From contig NZ_JAGSYB010000001.1 of assembly GCF_025685415.1 (NCBI RefSeq), forward strand, positions 372,001-436,000: 64,000 nucleotides of DNA, written 5' to 3'. The notes beneath the pieces are model-generated. The model saw nothing but the letters and a program-made list of their open reading frames with translations, was not told where the DNA came from and searched no databases. The DNA is from Terriglobus aquaticus (GTDB lineage Bacteria > Acidobacteriota > Terriglobia > Terriglobales > Acidobacteriaceae). Made by a program: the position numbers and the translations under genes. Below, piece by piece: positions 10,360 through 21,395 of this stretch. How positions within the stretch are numbered: position 1 is the stretch's first letter; every line of letters begins with the position of its first letter.

Positions 10360-11333
10360 CCTGCCCGGCTCGAGACCTCGCCACGCGCTTCCTGCACATG
10401 CTCGCAAACGAGCGGGGCGCCAGCGAACACACCGTGCGCGCCTACACGCGCGAGACTTCCGCATTCGCCGAATACCTTTGCGCGACTCTCGGTGACAGCG
10501 TCGACCTCCGCACGGTCCAGCACATCCACATCCGCGCGTACCTCGCCGTCCTCTACGACCGCGGCCTCACGCGCAGCTCAGCCGCGCGTGCCCTCGCCGC
10601 CATCCGGTCCTGGTTCAAGTGGATGGCGCAGCAGGGCATCGTCGAGCAGAACGCCGCCAGCCTGGTCCGCACTCCAAAACTGCCGAAGCATCTGCCGCGC
10701 GTACCCTCCAGCGAGGATGTGAACCGCGTCCTCGACGGCATGGAGCAGGCCACCGCGCGCGCAGCAAAGCCCGGTACACCCCGGCCCGCTCCCGGCGCGG
10801 CCCGCTGGCCCGAACGCGACCGCGCCATTTGGGAGTTGCTGTACGGCTGCGGCATCCGCAACTCCGAACTCGTCGGCATCAACCTTGCCGACCTCCACTG
10901 GTCCAACGACGCGATCCTGGTACGCGGCAAGGGCCGCAAGGAACGCTACGTTCCGCTCGGCGATGCTGCTGCCGAGGCCGTCCGCGACTACCTTGTCGCG
11001 CGCGCCGACCGCCTGACCAAAGCGGGCAAGGGGAAACTCCTGCACGAGGGCCCGCTGCTCATTAACGCGACGGCACGTGGCGCGGCACGCCTCACCACCC
11101 GCTCCGTGGGCCGCATCGTCAAAGCCATCGCCATCGACCGCGGCCTATCGGCAGACGTTCATCCGCACACGCTTCGCCACGCCTTCGGCACTCACATGCT
11201 GGAGGAGGGTGCCGACCTCCGCGCCATCCAGGAACTGCTCGGCCACGAGCGCCTGTCCACCACGCAGCGGTACACCCAGCTCACCAGCAACCAGATTCAG
11301 CAGGTGTACGACAACACTCACCCGCGCGCCTGA
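10356..11333 (+). CDS. Tyrosine recombinase, XerC/XerD-like (second of a tandem pair)
   Basis: 325 residues from ATG 10356, which overlaps the upstream TGA. It has the core-binding domain (about 5-90) and the catalytic residues: Arg in [47 protein letters not shown] and the Tyr in RYTQL. A 25-residue Ala/Pro/Arg insert precedes the catalytic Arg. The frame is open for another 82 codons upstream but that part is a shadow of the first recombinase. With its neighbour it would make a complete heteromeric Xer system. Confidence 0.9.
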   Translation: MTCPARDLATRFLHMLANERGASEHTVRAYTRETSAFAEYLCATLGDSVDLRTVQHIHIRAYLAVLYDRGLTRSSAARALAAIRSWFKWMAQQGIVEQNAASLVRTPKLPKHLPRVPSSEDVNRVLDGMEQATARAAKPGTPRPAPGAARWPERDRAIWELLYGCGIRNSELVGINLADLHWSNDAILVRGKGRKERYVPLGDAAAEAVRDYLVARADRLTKAGKGKLLHEGPLLINATARGAARLTTRSVGRIVKAIAIDRGLSADVHPHTLRHAFGTHMLEEGADLRAIQELLGHERLSTTQRYTQLTSNQIQQVYDNTHPRA

Positions 11334-11354
11334 TTTCCACGACCGCACGGGGAA

Positions 11355-11377
11355 ACCTTAGCGCGATATACTAAGGT
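11355..11377. promoter_or_regulatory. Inverted repeat with -10-like TATACT upstream of secA
   Basis: ACCTTAG (11355-11361) and CTAAGGT (11371-11377) form a perfect 7-bp inverted repeat around CGCGATATA. TATACT (11367-11372) resembles a -10 box and overlaps the right arm; I see no good -35 at the right distance. It lies in the 141-base gap between the recombinase pair and secA, so it may be a promoter/operator for secA. A recombination site is a weaker alternative. Confidence 0.4.
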
Positions 11378-11474
11378 GTCGCGCATTGGCTGCGCTGGCG
11401 CGCGTCCGTCGCTGCGCTCGCACCGGCAGGCAAGTCACCGCCGGGCCCTCACGCCCGGAGCAGGGATAGAGGCT

Positions 11475-14426
<2,952 letters not shown>

Positions 14427-14471
14427 CTGAAGGTGCCGCTAGGTCTGCGGCCGCAAATCACCAAAAAGAAC

Positions 14472-14503
14472 GAAAGGCTCCTCCTGACTTGGGGGAGCCT
14501 TTC
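14472..14503 (+). terminator. Terminator after secA
   Basis: GAAAGGCTCC (14472-14481) pairs with GGAGCCTTTC (14494-14503), with a 12-base loop, about 45 bases after the secA stop. The region also carries the end of the M23 remnant on the other strand. Confidence 0.65.
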
Positions 14504-14509
14504 CGTTAT

Positions 14510-14790
14510 GTTGCCGACAAGACTTACAAGATCCAAGACGTTGACCTCACCGCAGTGCACGCGCTGACCGGGACGAACGGGAAGGCTACCCGTCCGCAGA
14601 TGAGCATAGTGGGCGAAGATCCCGGGAGCTATCTCCAGGATGACGAAGTTGCCGTACACACCACGCGCGGTCAGGTTACTCTCGTCCTTATTCGCATGCA
14701 TGGGCCTTCGTCTGGCTGTCCGTCTCGAGCGTCGCGGACCAGCAGAGCACTGCTGCCAAAGCGCCTTTCACCAGTCCATCTCGCACGCCG
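14510..14790 (-). pseudogene. Degraded M23-family metallopeptidase remnant
   Basis: Read on the minus strand, one frame gives GVYGNFVILEIAPGIFAHYAHL followed by RTGSLPVRPGQRVHCGEV, which matches the LytM/M23 core (GN-h-V-h-L ... YAHL-x-PGS-h-V-x-x-GD-x-V). Upstream, the matching sequence continues in another frame (RRFGSSALLVRDARDGQPDEGP, around 14700-14780), so there is a frameshift near 14700. The catalytic HLH end is missing; the remnant dissolves at about 14510, next to the secA terminator. An intact member would be a periplasmic or cell-wall endopeptidase. This 412-base gap between genes (14427-14838) holds nothing else I can support. Confidence 0.6.
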
Positions 14791-14838
14791 TGCCGCCTCC
14801 TGAAAACGTTCCAATGTGCAGCGTTTGAGAGGTGCCGA

Positions 14839-15930
14839 TCAAACTTGTGCTTCAAGATATTGGACAAAATCTGGATCTGCCTTGAGCAGTTTCAGAAGTG
14901 GAAGGATCACCTTGGGGCCATTCGCGCTATTGGTAAACACAATCACTCCGTCGCGGGACCCGGTCCCGAAGAAGCCGAGCGTAAACACACCCTCGTCAAT
15001 ACCCGTGTGCATCAGGAAGGTCTTGCCATGCATTTTGATCACTTCCCATCCGGGTCCAAAGCCCACCTCGTCGGGGCAGAGCTTCGCTAATTTCCCGACA
15101 CACATCTCCGCCTTACGATCTGTCAGCACGCTTTCTCGAAGCTGTCGAATGGCTGGCGTCTCACCTGCACCGGTCATCAGGCTCTCAACGAAGCTGGCGT
15201 ACTGTGTCGGCGTTGTATAGACAAGGTCGGCAGCCACAAACTCAGTCGCGATCACAGGCTGAAGCCAGTGCCCATCCTTGTCCGTCGGCTGCGCAATGTT
15301 GCCGGCCATCTAAGGGCGCTGTGTATATGCGGTGTGTGACATTCCCGCAGGATCGAACACCAGCGTTTGCGCAAGCCTTTCGAAGGTCTCACCCGTTCTC
15401 TTCTCGGCAAAGCGCGCCACGTACTGATAAGCCTCTCCCGAATACCCGAAGCTTGTGCCGGGGTCGCGCACAAAGACCAGTTTGCCCTTGGTCTCACGTC
15501 TCCAATTTGCAAAGCCGGTCTGATGGTCGAGTGCAAGCCGAGGGGTAAGCCTCCTTGCTCTGAGATCGTCCGCAAGGTCTGGATCCACCCAGTCCTTGGA
15601 CATAGGCTCATCCAGCGAAAGTCGACCTTCTGACGCGAGTCGCAGAACGACCTCGGCCGAGATGGGCTTAGACATGGAAGCGATGTTGTAGAGCGTCGTA
15701 GTGCTGGTCGTCTTACCGGGGCTCTGCAGGCCGTAGGCTTCTGCGATCGTTGTCTTACCGCCGTTGATCTGCGCGAAAGAGACGCTGGCCACACGCTCCT
15801 GCTGAAGCAGGGCGGGGATTGCCTGCTTGCGATCCGCAAGGGGCGCCTGCGCTGCGGTCGCAAGAGCCGCTACAACGAGAGCTACCGCCCCAAGCAATTG
15901 CGGGAAGCGACGTTGAATAGGGAAGGCCAA
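14839..15930 (-). pseudogene. Beta-lactamase-family serine hydrolase split by in-frame TAG
   Basis: Two pieces in the same frame, 15930-15310 and 15309-14839, separated only by a TAG codon at 15312-15310 that is followed at once by ATG. The first piece has a signal peptide (about residues 8-30), the SxxK motif in IASMSKPISAEV, LTPRLALDHQTGF and the YSG tyrosine motif. The second continues the family fold with FLMHTGIDEGVF (HTG) and the closing helix. TTG 15930 has AGGAG seven bases upstream. The intact protein would be a secreted class C-like hydrolase or esterase. With no other lesion visible, this may be a recent nonsense mutation, amber readthrough, or a re-initiated two-part protein. Confidence 0.75.
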
Positions 15931-15949
15931 GGTGGAACTCCTGTGCGCC

Positions 15950-16060
15950 CTACTTGAGCGGTGAGAACACATACGCTTCGCAACCTGCTTTGTTCCCGGA
16001 ATCCACCAGGGCAGTCACGCTCGCGTAGCTGTTCTCGTCATGCGCTCAGGTGTCTGAGTG
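15950..16060 (-). pseudogene. Possible C-terminal remnant of an unidentified gene
   Basis: The minus strand reads AHDENSYASVTALVDSGNKA then GCEAYVFSPLK and a TAG at 15952-15950, twenty bases before the serine hydrolase TTG start. An in-frame TGA stands directly before it, and a plausible continuation (RHLSA) lies one base out of frame. It looks like the tail of a lost upstream operon gene. I do not recognise the family, and chance is a real alternative. Confidence 0.3.
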
Positions 16061-16107
16061 TCTCCGCCGCACACAGACTGCAGATAGCGGGAGGAAGATG
16101 GGACCGC

Positions 16108-16704
16108 TTACTTCAAGAGATCGTCCAGCAGCACCCGCGCCTTTGTTGTCAGCGCCAGCGTCGCGGAATAGTCCGCCGCGTTCCACGAATCGGAGGCGGA
16201 CTTCAGGAACCGGCGCGCCTGCTCGATCTCTCCCGGATGCGACGCCTGCACCGTAGCGTTGATGCCGGCCAGCCGGTCCCGCTCACGCCGCATTGCGTTT
16301 GCCGCACCGTCGCGTGTCGCCGCGGGGTCATCCGTCCCCGAAGTCAACTGGCCCAGGTTCACCGCTGCCGCAGGCGCGCTTGTCGCCGTTGTCCCGGGTG
16401 TGGGAGCAGCCGGGGTTCCCGCGGGCGGGACGTTGGTCGCGATGGTGGGCGGCGACGGCCGCCGCGTCACCCGGTGCGTCGGCTTTACCGGTTTCACCAC
16501 TGGGATGCTGCTCCCCACTGTGACTGCGTCCGGCATGTCGCTGGAGCGGTGGCTCGGCGGTGGCACACTCACCATTACCGGACCGGCGTTCGCGGGCGGA
16601 GCTATCGCAGGTGCGATGGCACGCACGGCCGCGTGATGGTGACAGCCGGTCAGAAGGCACACCGCCGCGAGCGCAAACCCCCCCAGGACTCCACGCGCTC
16701 TCAT
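16108..16704 (-). CDS. Proline-rich lipoprotein, unknown function
   Basis: 198 residues with a lipoprotein signal peptide (MRARGVLGGFALAAVCLLTGC, lipobox LLTGC). Residues 25-130 are low-complexity Pro/Ala/Thr with basic patches. The last 70 residues form a helical domain (REIEQA-like pattern in HPGEIEQARRFLKSASDSWN and YSATLALTTKARVLLDDL), resembling the tetratricopeptide-like tails of small envelope lipoproteins. Its start overlaps the stop of the histidine kinase (ATGA), so it is the third gene of the ntrC-kinase-lipoprotein unit and may be an envelope component that the pair monitors. That link is inference from position. Confidence 0.75.
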   Translation of the reverse strand: MRARGVLGGFALAAVCLLTGCHHHAAVRAIAPAIAPPANAGPVMVSVPPPSHRSSDMPDAVTVGSSIPVVKPVKPTHRVTRRPSPPTIATNVPPAGTPAAPTPGTTATSAPAAAVNLGQLTSGTDDPAATRDGAANAMRRERDRLAGINATVQASHPGEIEQARRFLKSASDSWNAADYSATLALTTKARVLLDDLLK

Positions 16705-18647
16705 GCGTGTGCCTCGGTGGTGCTCGCGCGGTTCTGTCTTCCTTTGCCCAGCGGCAGTTCCACTGTGAACAGGGTACCGTGAAGGTCGTTGCCCGGTGTC
16801 GTGTTTGACCTAACTTGCACCGTCCCGCCCATCATCTGGACGATGCGCCACGTCATCGCCAGGCCGATGCCGGTCCCCGTGCTCTTGGTCGTGAAGTACA
16901 GGTGGAAGATGCGGTCCAAGAGCTCTGGCGGAATGCCGTGCCCGGTGTCGCGCACGCCGATCTGCGCGGATCCGGAGCTCCGCTGCAGGCTCACCGTCAG
17001 GGTGCCGCCCTCGGTCATGGCGTCCATTCCATTCAGCACGATGTTCAGCAACGCTTGGTGCAGCAGCTCTCCATCCACATTCGCCGCTAGCCCCGGTTCG
17101 CTATCGTCCAGCCGAATCGAGATTCCGCGCTCCGCGGCATCGACTGAGACGAGTTGCAACACCGCATCCACGATTGGGCGCAGTGGCTGCTGCCGCAGCT
17201 CCGGCTCCAGCGGCCTGGTGAAGTCCGCCAGCGTCTGCACCACCCGGTCCAGCCGCGACATCTCGCTTGCCAGCACCTCCACATGCCGCGCCGGGTCACC
17301 CGCGCCGGGGTTACGCAGCTTGCCGCGCAACAGTTCCAGGTGCAGCACCATCGCGTTGATCGGGTTCTTCACCTCGTGACCCACGCCCGCCGTCAGCCGG
17401 CCGATGCTGGCCAGCCGCCGGCCTACCTCGATCTCCTGCTCCACCGCCTGCTGCGCCGCGGAGTTGTGCAGCGTCAGCATCGCCCCGAAGCCCGCGCGGG
17501 GCCCGCCCACCGAAACCGGCGGAAACGTCAGCGTCACCTCCACCTGCCGCCCGTCGGGTAGCGTCGAAGCCGCCCGATGCAGCGTTGTGCGCTCCTGCAA
17601 AGCAGTGAGCAGCAGGCTGCCCAGGGGCGTGGAGATCGGGAAGATGTGCGCCAGGTACACACCAGCCGACGCATGGCTGCCGTCCGGCAGGAACTGCTGC
17701 ACGGCGTCGCTCGCCAGCAGGATGGCGCCCGCCGCATTCAGCAGCAACACACCATCCTGCAGCGTGTGAAGCATCTGCGACAGGTTGCTCTGCAGATCGG
17801 TCGTCAGTTCCTCTGACCGCCGCATCCGCTCGTCAATGCGGGCAATGCTCGTGTCCGCCTCGCGCAGCGCATCGCGGCGCCGAACCGGCGTTCCGCGCAG
17901 GGCAGGCTCGACCACCGGCTCAGGCTCGACGAAAGCGGCCGGCTTCGCCCCGGAATCCTTGCCCAAATCCTCGAGCCGCCGAACAATTCGCTCCAGCGGG
18001 CGCAGCGCCAGCGATGACAGCAGCAGCGCCGCCGCAAACGCGGAACCAAGAGCCAGGCTGCCGATCCATGCCGCTTGTTTCAGCCATGGCTCGAGTGCAT
18101 TCCGCAGCAGCGTCGAGCGAATGCCGATGTGTGCAAACAGGAACGGCTGCCCGTTCCGGCGCAGAGCAAATCCGGCGTCCAGCACCTCCGGCTTGCCAAA
18201 GATCAGCGCCAGTTGCGTTCGCAAGGTGCCATGCACCGCGGCATCGAAACTGGCCCGGCGAGGCGGCCGCTGGCCTTCCAGCAACGGATCCGTGGAGACC
18301 AGCACGCGTCCATTCGCTCCGGTCACCAGCACGTCCTGCACCGTGGGAGCGTAGCGAACGATCGCTTCCATGTTTTCGCGCAGGGGTGCGTCGGCCTGCA
18401 GGGCGTCCGTCACGGCCTGTTCCAGCGCCGCTTCGCCGCCGCTGTTCGCAGCCATCTGTGCTGGCAGGCCGTTGCTCAGCGCCTGCCGCTCGGCCAGTAT
18501 CAGGCCTTGCCCCAGGGTGGCGTTGGCCGCCGCGGTTGCATCCAGCCGAACCCGCAGTAACTGCACAAAGAAGATGGAAAGCAGCGCCAGCGTCAGCACC
18601 GTGGAGAACACGGTCGACGCCAGCACGAGCTTGGTCTTCAGGCGCAT
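16701..18647 (-). CDS. Membrane sensor histidine kinase, NtrB/AtoS-like
   Basis: 648 residues. Two membrane segments (about 7-30 and 193-215) flank an extracytoplasmic domain of about 160 residues, which should be the sensor. After a linker and a short coiled coil comes a PAS-like domain (about 280-400), then HisKA with the phospho-acceptor in GRLTAGVGHEVKNPINAM, and HATPase_c with LLNIVLNGMDAMTEGG (N box), DTGHGIPPELLDRIF (G1) and TGIGLAMTWRIVQMMGG (G2). This is the kinase type that pairs with sigma-54 regulators, and such a regulator lies 17 bases upstream in the same unit. The ligand is unknown. Confidence 0.92.
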   Translation of the reverse strand: MRLKTKLVLASTVFSTVLTLALLSIFFVQLLRVRLDATAAANATLGQGLILAERQALSNGLPAQMAANSGGEAALEQAVTDALQADAPLRENMEAIVRYAPTVQDVLVTGANGRVLVSTDPLLEGQRPPRRASFDAAVHGTLRTQLALIFGKPEVLDAGFALRRNGQPFLFAHIGIRSTLLRNALEPWLKQAAWIGSLALGSAFAAALLLSSLALRPLERIVRRLEDLGKDSGAKPAAFVEPEPVVEPALRGTPVRRRDALREADTSIARIDERMRRSEELTTDLQSNLSQMLHTLQDGVLLLNAAGAILLASDAVQQFLPDGSHASAGVYLAHIFPISTPLGSLLLTALQERTTLHRAASTLPDGRQVEVTLTFPPVSVGGPRAGFGAMLTLHNSAAQQAVEQEIEVGRRLASIGRLTAGVGHEVKNPINAMVLHLELLRGKLRNPGAGDPARHVEVLASEMSRLDRVVQTLADFTRPLEPELRQQPLRPIVDAVLQLVSVDAAERGISIRLDDSEPGLAANVDGELLHQALLNIVLNGMDAMTEGGTLTVSLQRSSGSAQIGVRDTGHGIPPELLDRIFHLYFTTKSTGTGIGLAMTWRIVQMMGGTVQVRSNTTPGNDLHGTLFTVELPLGKGRQNRASTTEAHA

Positions 18648-18664
18648 CGCCGGCTGTGTTCTCC

Positions 18665-20134
18665 TCAGCGACCGGCGTCGCTGTTGTATTCCTTCAACTT
18701 GTTCTGCAGCGTCTTGGAACTGATCCCCAGGATCTCCGCGGCCCGGGTCTTATTGTTTCGCGTCGCCACCAGCGTCTTCAGGATCAACTGCTTCTCCGCC
18801 TCGTCCACGGTGGTGCCCACCGCAACTTCGACAACGTCCGGTGCGCTCATCCCGGGTTGGCTCGTCGGTACAGCAATGCTGGCCGAAATGGGTGGATGCG
18901 AAGCCGCCGGTGCCGCCTGGTGCGGCGGCGGAATGTGCCCGGCTTCGCCAAACCCCTCGGGCAGGTGGTGCAGCGCCAGCCGCTCGTTACCTGCCAGGAT
19001 CACTGCGCGTTCCATGGTGTTGCGCAGCTCGCGCGCATTGCCGGGCCAGGGGTAACTCTGCAACCGGGCTAGCAGTTGCGGTGTAATGCCCGGAACGCTG
19101 GTCCCGTGCCGCTGGTTCATGTCGGTCAACATGGCAGCCGCAATCAGCGGGATGTCCTCGGCATGGTCCCGCAGTGCCGGCATCTGGATGTGGAACACGT
19201 TCAACCGGTAGTAGAGATCGCCACGCAATTCGCCGCTCGCAACTGCCTGCTGCGGATCCTTGTTGGTCGCGGCGATTACGCGCACATTCACCGGCGTCTC
19301 TTCGCGAGCACCGAGCCGCCGCAGCTTGCGATCCTCTAAGACGCGCAGCAGCTTGGCCTGTGTGGCGGCGGGCATCTCGCCGATCTCGTCCAGCAGCAAC
19401 GTTCCATCTTCGGCCAGTTCGAAGCACCCTGCGCGGCGCTCCTGCGCCCCGGTAAACGCGCCACGCTCGTGCCCAAAAATCTCGCTCTCGATCAGCGTTT
19501 CCGGGATCGCCGCGCAGTTCACCGCTACAAACGGCTTGTTCTTGCGCCCGCTGAACTGGTGCAGCGCGCGCGCCGCCAACTCCTTGCCCGTGCCGCTCTC
19601 GCCCGTAATCAGCACCGACACGTTCGTGGGCGCAATGCGCTCAATCGTGCGGAATACAGACTGCATCGCCTGCGACCGGCCGACCAGCGGGCCCAGGTGG
19701 TCCATGTCGTCCGTGGTCGCAGCACCCGTCGCGGGTCGACCACCCTCCGCGGACGCGGGCGCACTGTCGATCTGCTCGGAAGCATTCTGCAGAATCGTCT
19801 TCAGCTTCGCCGGATCGACGGGCTTCTGCAGGTAATCGAACGCGCCCATGCGCATCGCCGTCACTGCGGAGTCGATCGCGCCGTGCGCTGTCAGGATCAC
19901 GGCCAGAAAGCTCTGCGGCAGCTCGCTCAGCCGGTCCAGCAATTGCAGGCCGTCCATGCGCGGCATCATCAGGTCGCTCACCACAATGTCTGGCGACCAG
20001 CGCTGCGCCATGTCAAAGCCTGCAGCACCATCCGCCGCGGCCTCCGTGCGGTAGCCCCACGACGTGATCAGTTCCGCCAGGCCCGCGCGGGCGTTGGCTT
20101 CGTCCTCTACGACAAGCACTTTCTTAGGTGGCAC
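18665..20134 (-). CDS. Sigma-54-dependent response regulator, NtrC family
   Basis: 489 residues. Receiver domain 1-120 with the phospho-Asp in VVSDLMMPRMDG and Lys in YLQKPVD. AAA+ domain about 160-390: GESGTGKELAARAL (Walker A), ERGAFTGA (the sigma-54 contact loop GAFTGA) and LLDEIGEMP (Walker B). Fis-type helix-turn-helix at the end: NNKTRAAEILGISSKTLQ. GTG 20134 starts right at the receiver and has AAGGAAG upstream; the frame continues to 20326 but that part is unlike a receiver. It should activate sigma-54 promoters under control of the following kinase. Confidence 0.95.
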   Translation of the reverse strand: MPPKKVLVVEDEANARAGLAELITSWGYRTEAAADGAAGFDMAQRWSPDIVVSDLMMPRMDGLQLLDRLSELPQSFLAVILTAHGAIDSAVTAMRMGAFDYLQKPVDPAKLKTILQNASEQIDSAPASAEGGRPATGAATTDDMDHLGPLVGRSQAMQSVFRTIERIAPTNVSVLITGESGTGKELAARALHQFSGRKNKPFVAVNCAAIPETLIESEIFGHERGAFTGAQERRAGCFELAEDGTLLLDEIGEMPAATQAKLLRVLEDRKLRRLGAREETPVNVRVIAATNKDPQQAVASGELRGDLYYRLNVFHIQMPALRDHAEDIPLIAAAMLTDMNQRHGTSVPGITPQLLARLQSYPWPGNARELRNTMERAVILAGNERLALHHLPEGFGEAGHIPPPHQAAPAASHPPISASIAVPTSQPGMSAPDVVEVAVGTTVDEAEKQLILKTLVATRNNKTRAAEILGISSKTLQNKLKEYNSDAGR

Positions 20135-20217
20135 GATCTTCCTTTCAATCCTCTGATGCTCGCAGCAACCGGCGGTTTGCGTCACGCGCAACATCGTCGC
20201 CCGGGTATGCTGAACAG

Positions 20218-20544
20218 GTGCTGCCCTACGAAATCTCTCCCGCCGAACTCGCCTCGCTCCAGCGCGAAGGCAAAGCACCCACAGTTGTGGACGTTCGCGA
20301 GCCGTGGGAGGTATCCACCGCCTCACTTCCCGGTACCGTCAACATCCCCATGGGCGAGATTCCATCGCGTGCGCACGCCGAACTCGACCCCGACGCTCCC
20401 GTCGTCATCCTCTGCCACCACGGCGCACGCTCGCTCAGCGTGACCAACTGGCTGCGGAACCAGGGTTTCGATCAGGCGCAGTCGCTCGCCGGCGGCATCG
20501 ACCAGTGGTCACTCGAAATCGACCACTCCGTCCCGCGCTACTAA
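20218..20544 (+). CDS. Rhodanese-domain protein
   Basis: 108 residues from GTG 20218 (MLPYEISPAELASLQ). A single rhodanese domain with VVDVREPWEVSTASLPG near the N-terminus and the active-site cysteine in VVILCHHGARSLSVTNWL, and the closing AGGIDQW motif. It would carry a persulfide sulfur; the acceptor is unknown. The reading frame reaches back to 20128, but those residues overlap the regulator gene start on the other strand and look non-coding. It diverges from the NtrC-like gene over 83 bases. Confidence 0.88.
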   Translation: MLPYEISPAELASLQREGKAPTVVDVREPWEVSTASLPGTVNIPMGEIPSRAHAELDPDAPVVILCHHGARSLSVTNWLRNQGFDQAQSLAGGIDQWSLEIDHSVPRY

Positions 20545-20554
20545 CCGGAACGGC

Positions 20555-21304
20555 TCACCCCCGCACTGCTTTGAAGCGCAGCCGGACGTAGTCCGCCCAC
20601 CACACCCCTGCGCTGTCGCACAGCACCGGCCGCAACAGCGCAACCACCTCGCGCACCACCGTCTCGCGCGCGTCGTCTGGCAAGTCCTGCAACACACCAT
20701 TGCGAAACGTCCGCAGCCAGTCCTCCATGCCGCCCGGCAGCCGCGTCGGCCGGGGGATCAGCGCCATACGGTCCACACGAAAGCCAGCACCTTCCAGCAG
20801 CGCCGTGTACTCGTCCTTCGACGGGAAGAACGAAGCCGCGTGCTCCTCCGCATCAACGCCGTATGGCCGCAACACGGCCTGCAGCGCCGTTCGAATCGCC
20901 GCGATGTTCCCCAGGCCGCCCATCTCCGCCACGAACCGCCCGTCCGGCCGCAACGCCCGAAACACACCGGCCAGCACCTCGCGTTGTGACCGCGTCCAGT
21001 GCAGCGCCGCATTCGAAAATACCGCGTCGAACTCACCGGCAAAGGGCAGGGCAGTCATGTCGGCCTGCACCGTGCGTACGCCGCGCGCCTCGGCAGCGGC
21101 CAGCATCTGCGGCGACCGGTCGCACCCGATCATCTCCGCTCCGCTCTCTTTCATTCTGTCCGTCAACGCACCATCGCCGCAGCCCAGGTCCAGGATGCGC
21201 TCGCCCGATTTCGGCGCCAGCAGTCCCACCACTTCCATCGCCAGGTCCGCGACAAATCGCCCGTTCTCGGCGTATCGCTGCGCATCCCAAGTCTGCCCGC
21301 TCAT
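20555..21304 (-). CDS. SAM-dependent class I methyltransferase
   Basis: 249 residues with a type-11 methyltransferase core: motif I ILDLGCGDGALTDRM, the acidic residue of motif II in MIGCDRSPQML, QADMTALPF, and DAVFSNAALHW followed by FRALRPDGRFVAEMGG. The pattern is close to trans-aconitate methyltransferase and to small-molecule methyltransferases; the substrate cannot be told. It converges with the rhodanese gene (10 bases). Confidence 0.85.
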   Translation of the reverse strand: MSGQTWDAQRYAENGRFVADLAMEVVGLLAPKSGERILDLGCGDGALTDRMKESGAEMIGCDRSPQMLAAAEARGVRTVQADMTALPFAGEFDAVFSNAALHWTRSQREVLAGVFRALRPDGRFVAEMGGLGNIAAIRTALQAVLRPYGVDAEEHAASFFPSKDEYTALLEGAGFRVDRMALIPRPTRLPGGMEDWLRTFRNGVLQDLPDDARETVVREVVALLRPVLCDSAGVWWADYVRLRFKAVRG

Positions 21305-21395
21305 TCCTAACCCTCCATTGCCCGGCTATCCTTAGCTTGACGCGCAACGTGGTCCGGCAGCCACGTGTATGCGCAAAAGGAATGAGGCAAGAAGC

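Noticed and set aside
9373-11333. Integrases marking a mobile island
   Set aside because: Both look like XerCD housekeeping recombinases beside secA; no tRNA, att repeats, transposase or phage genes nearby.
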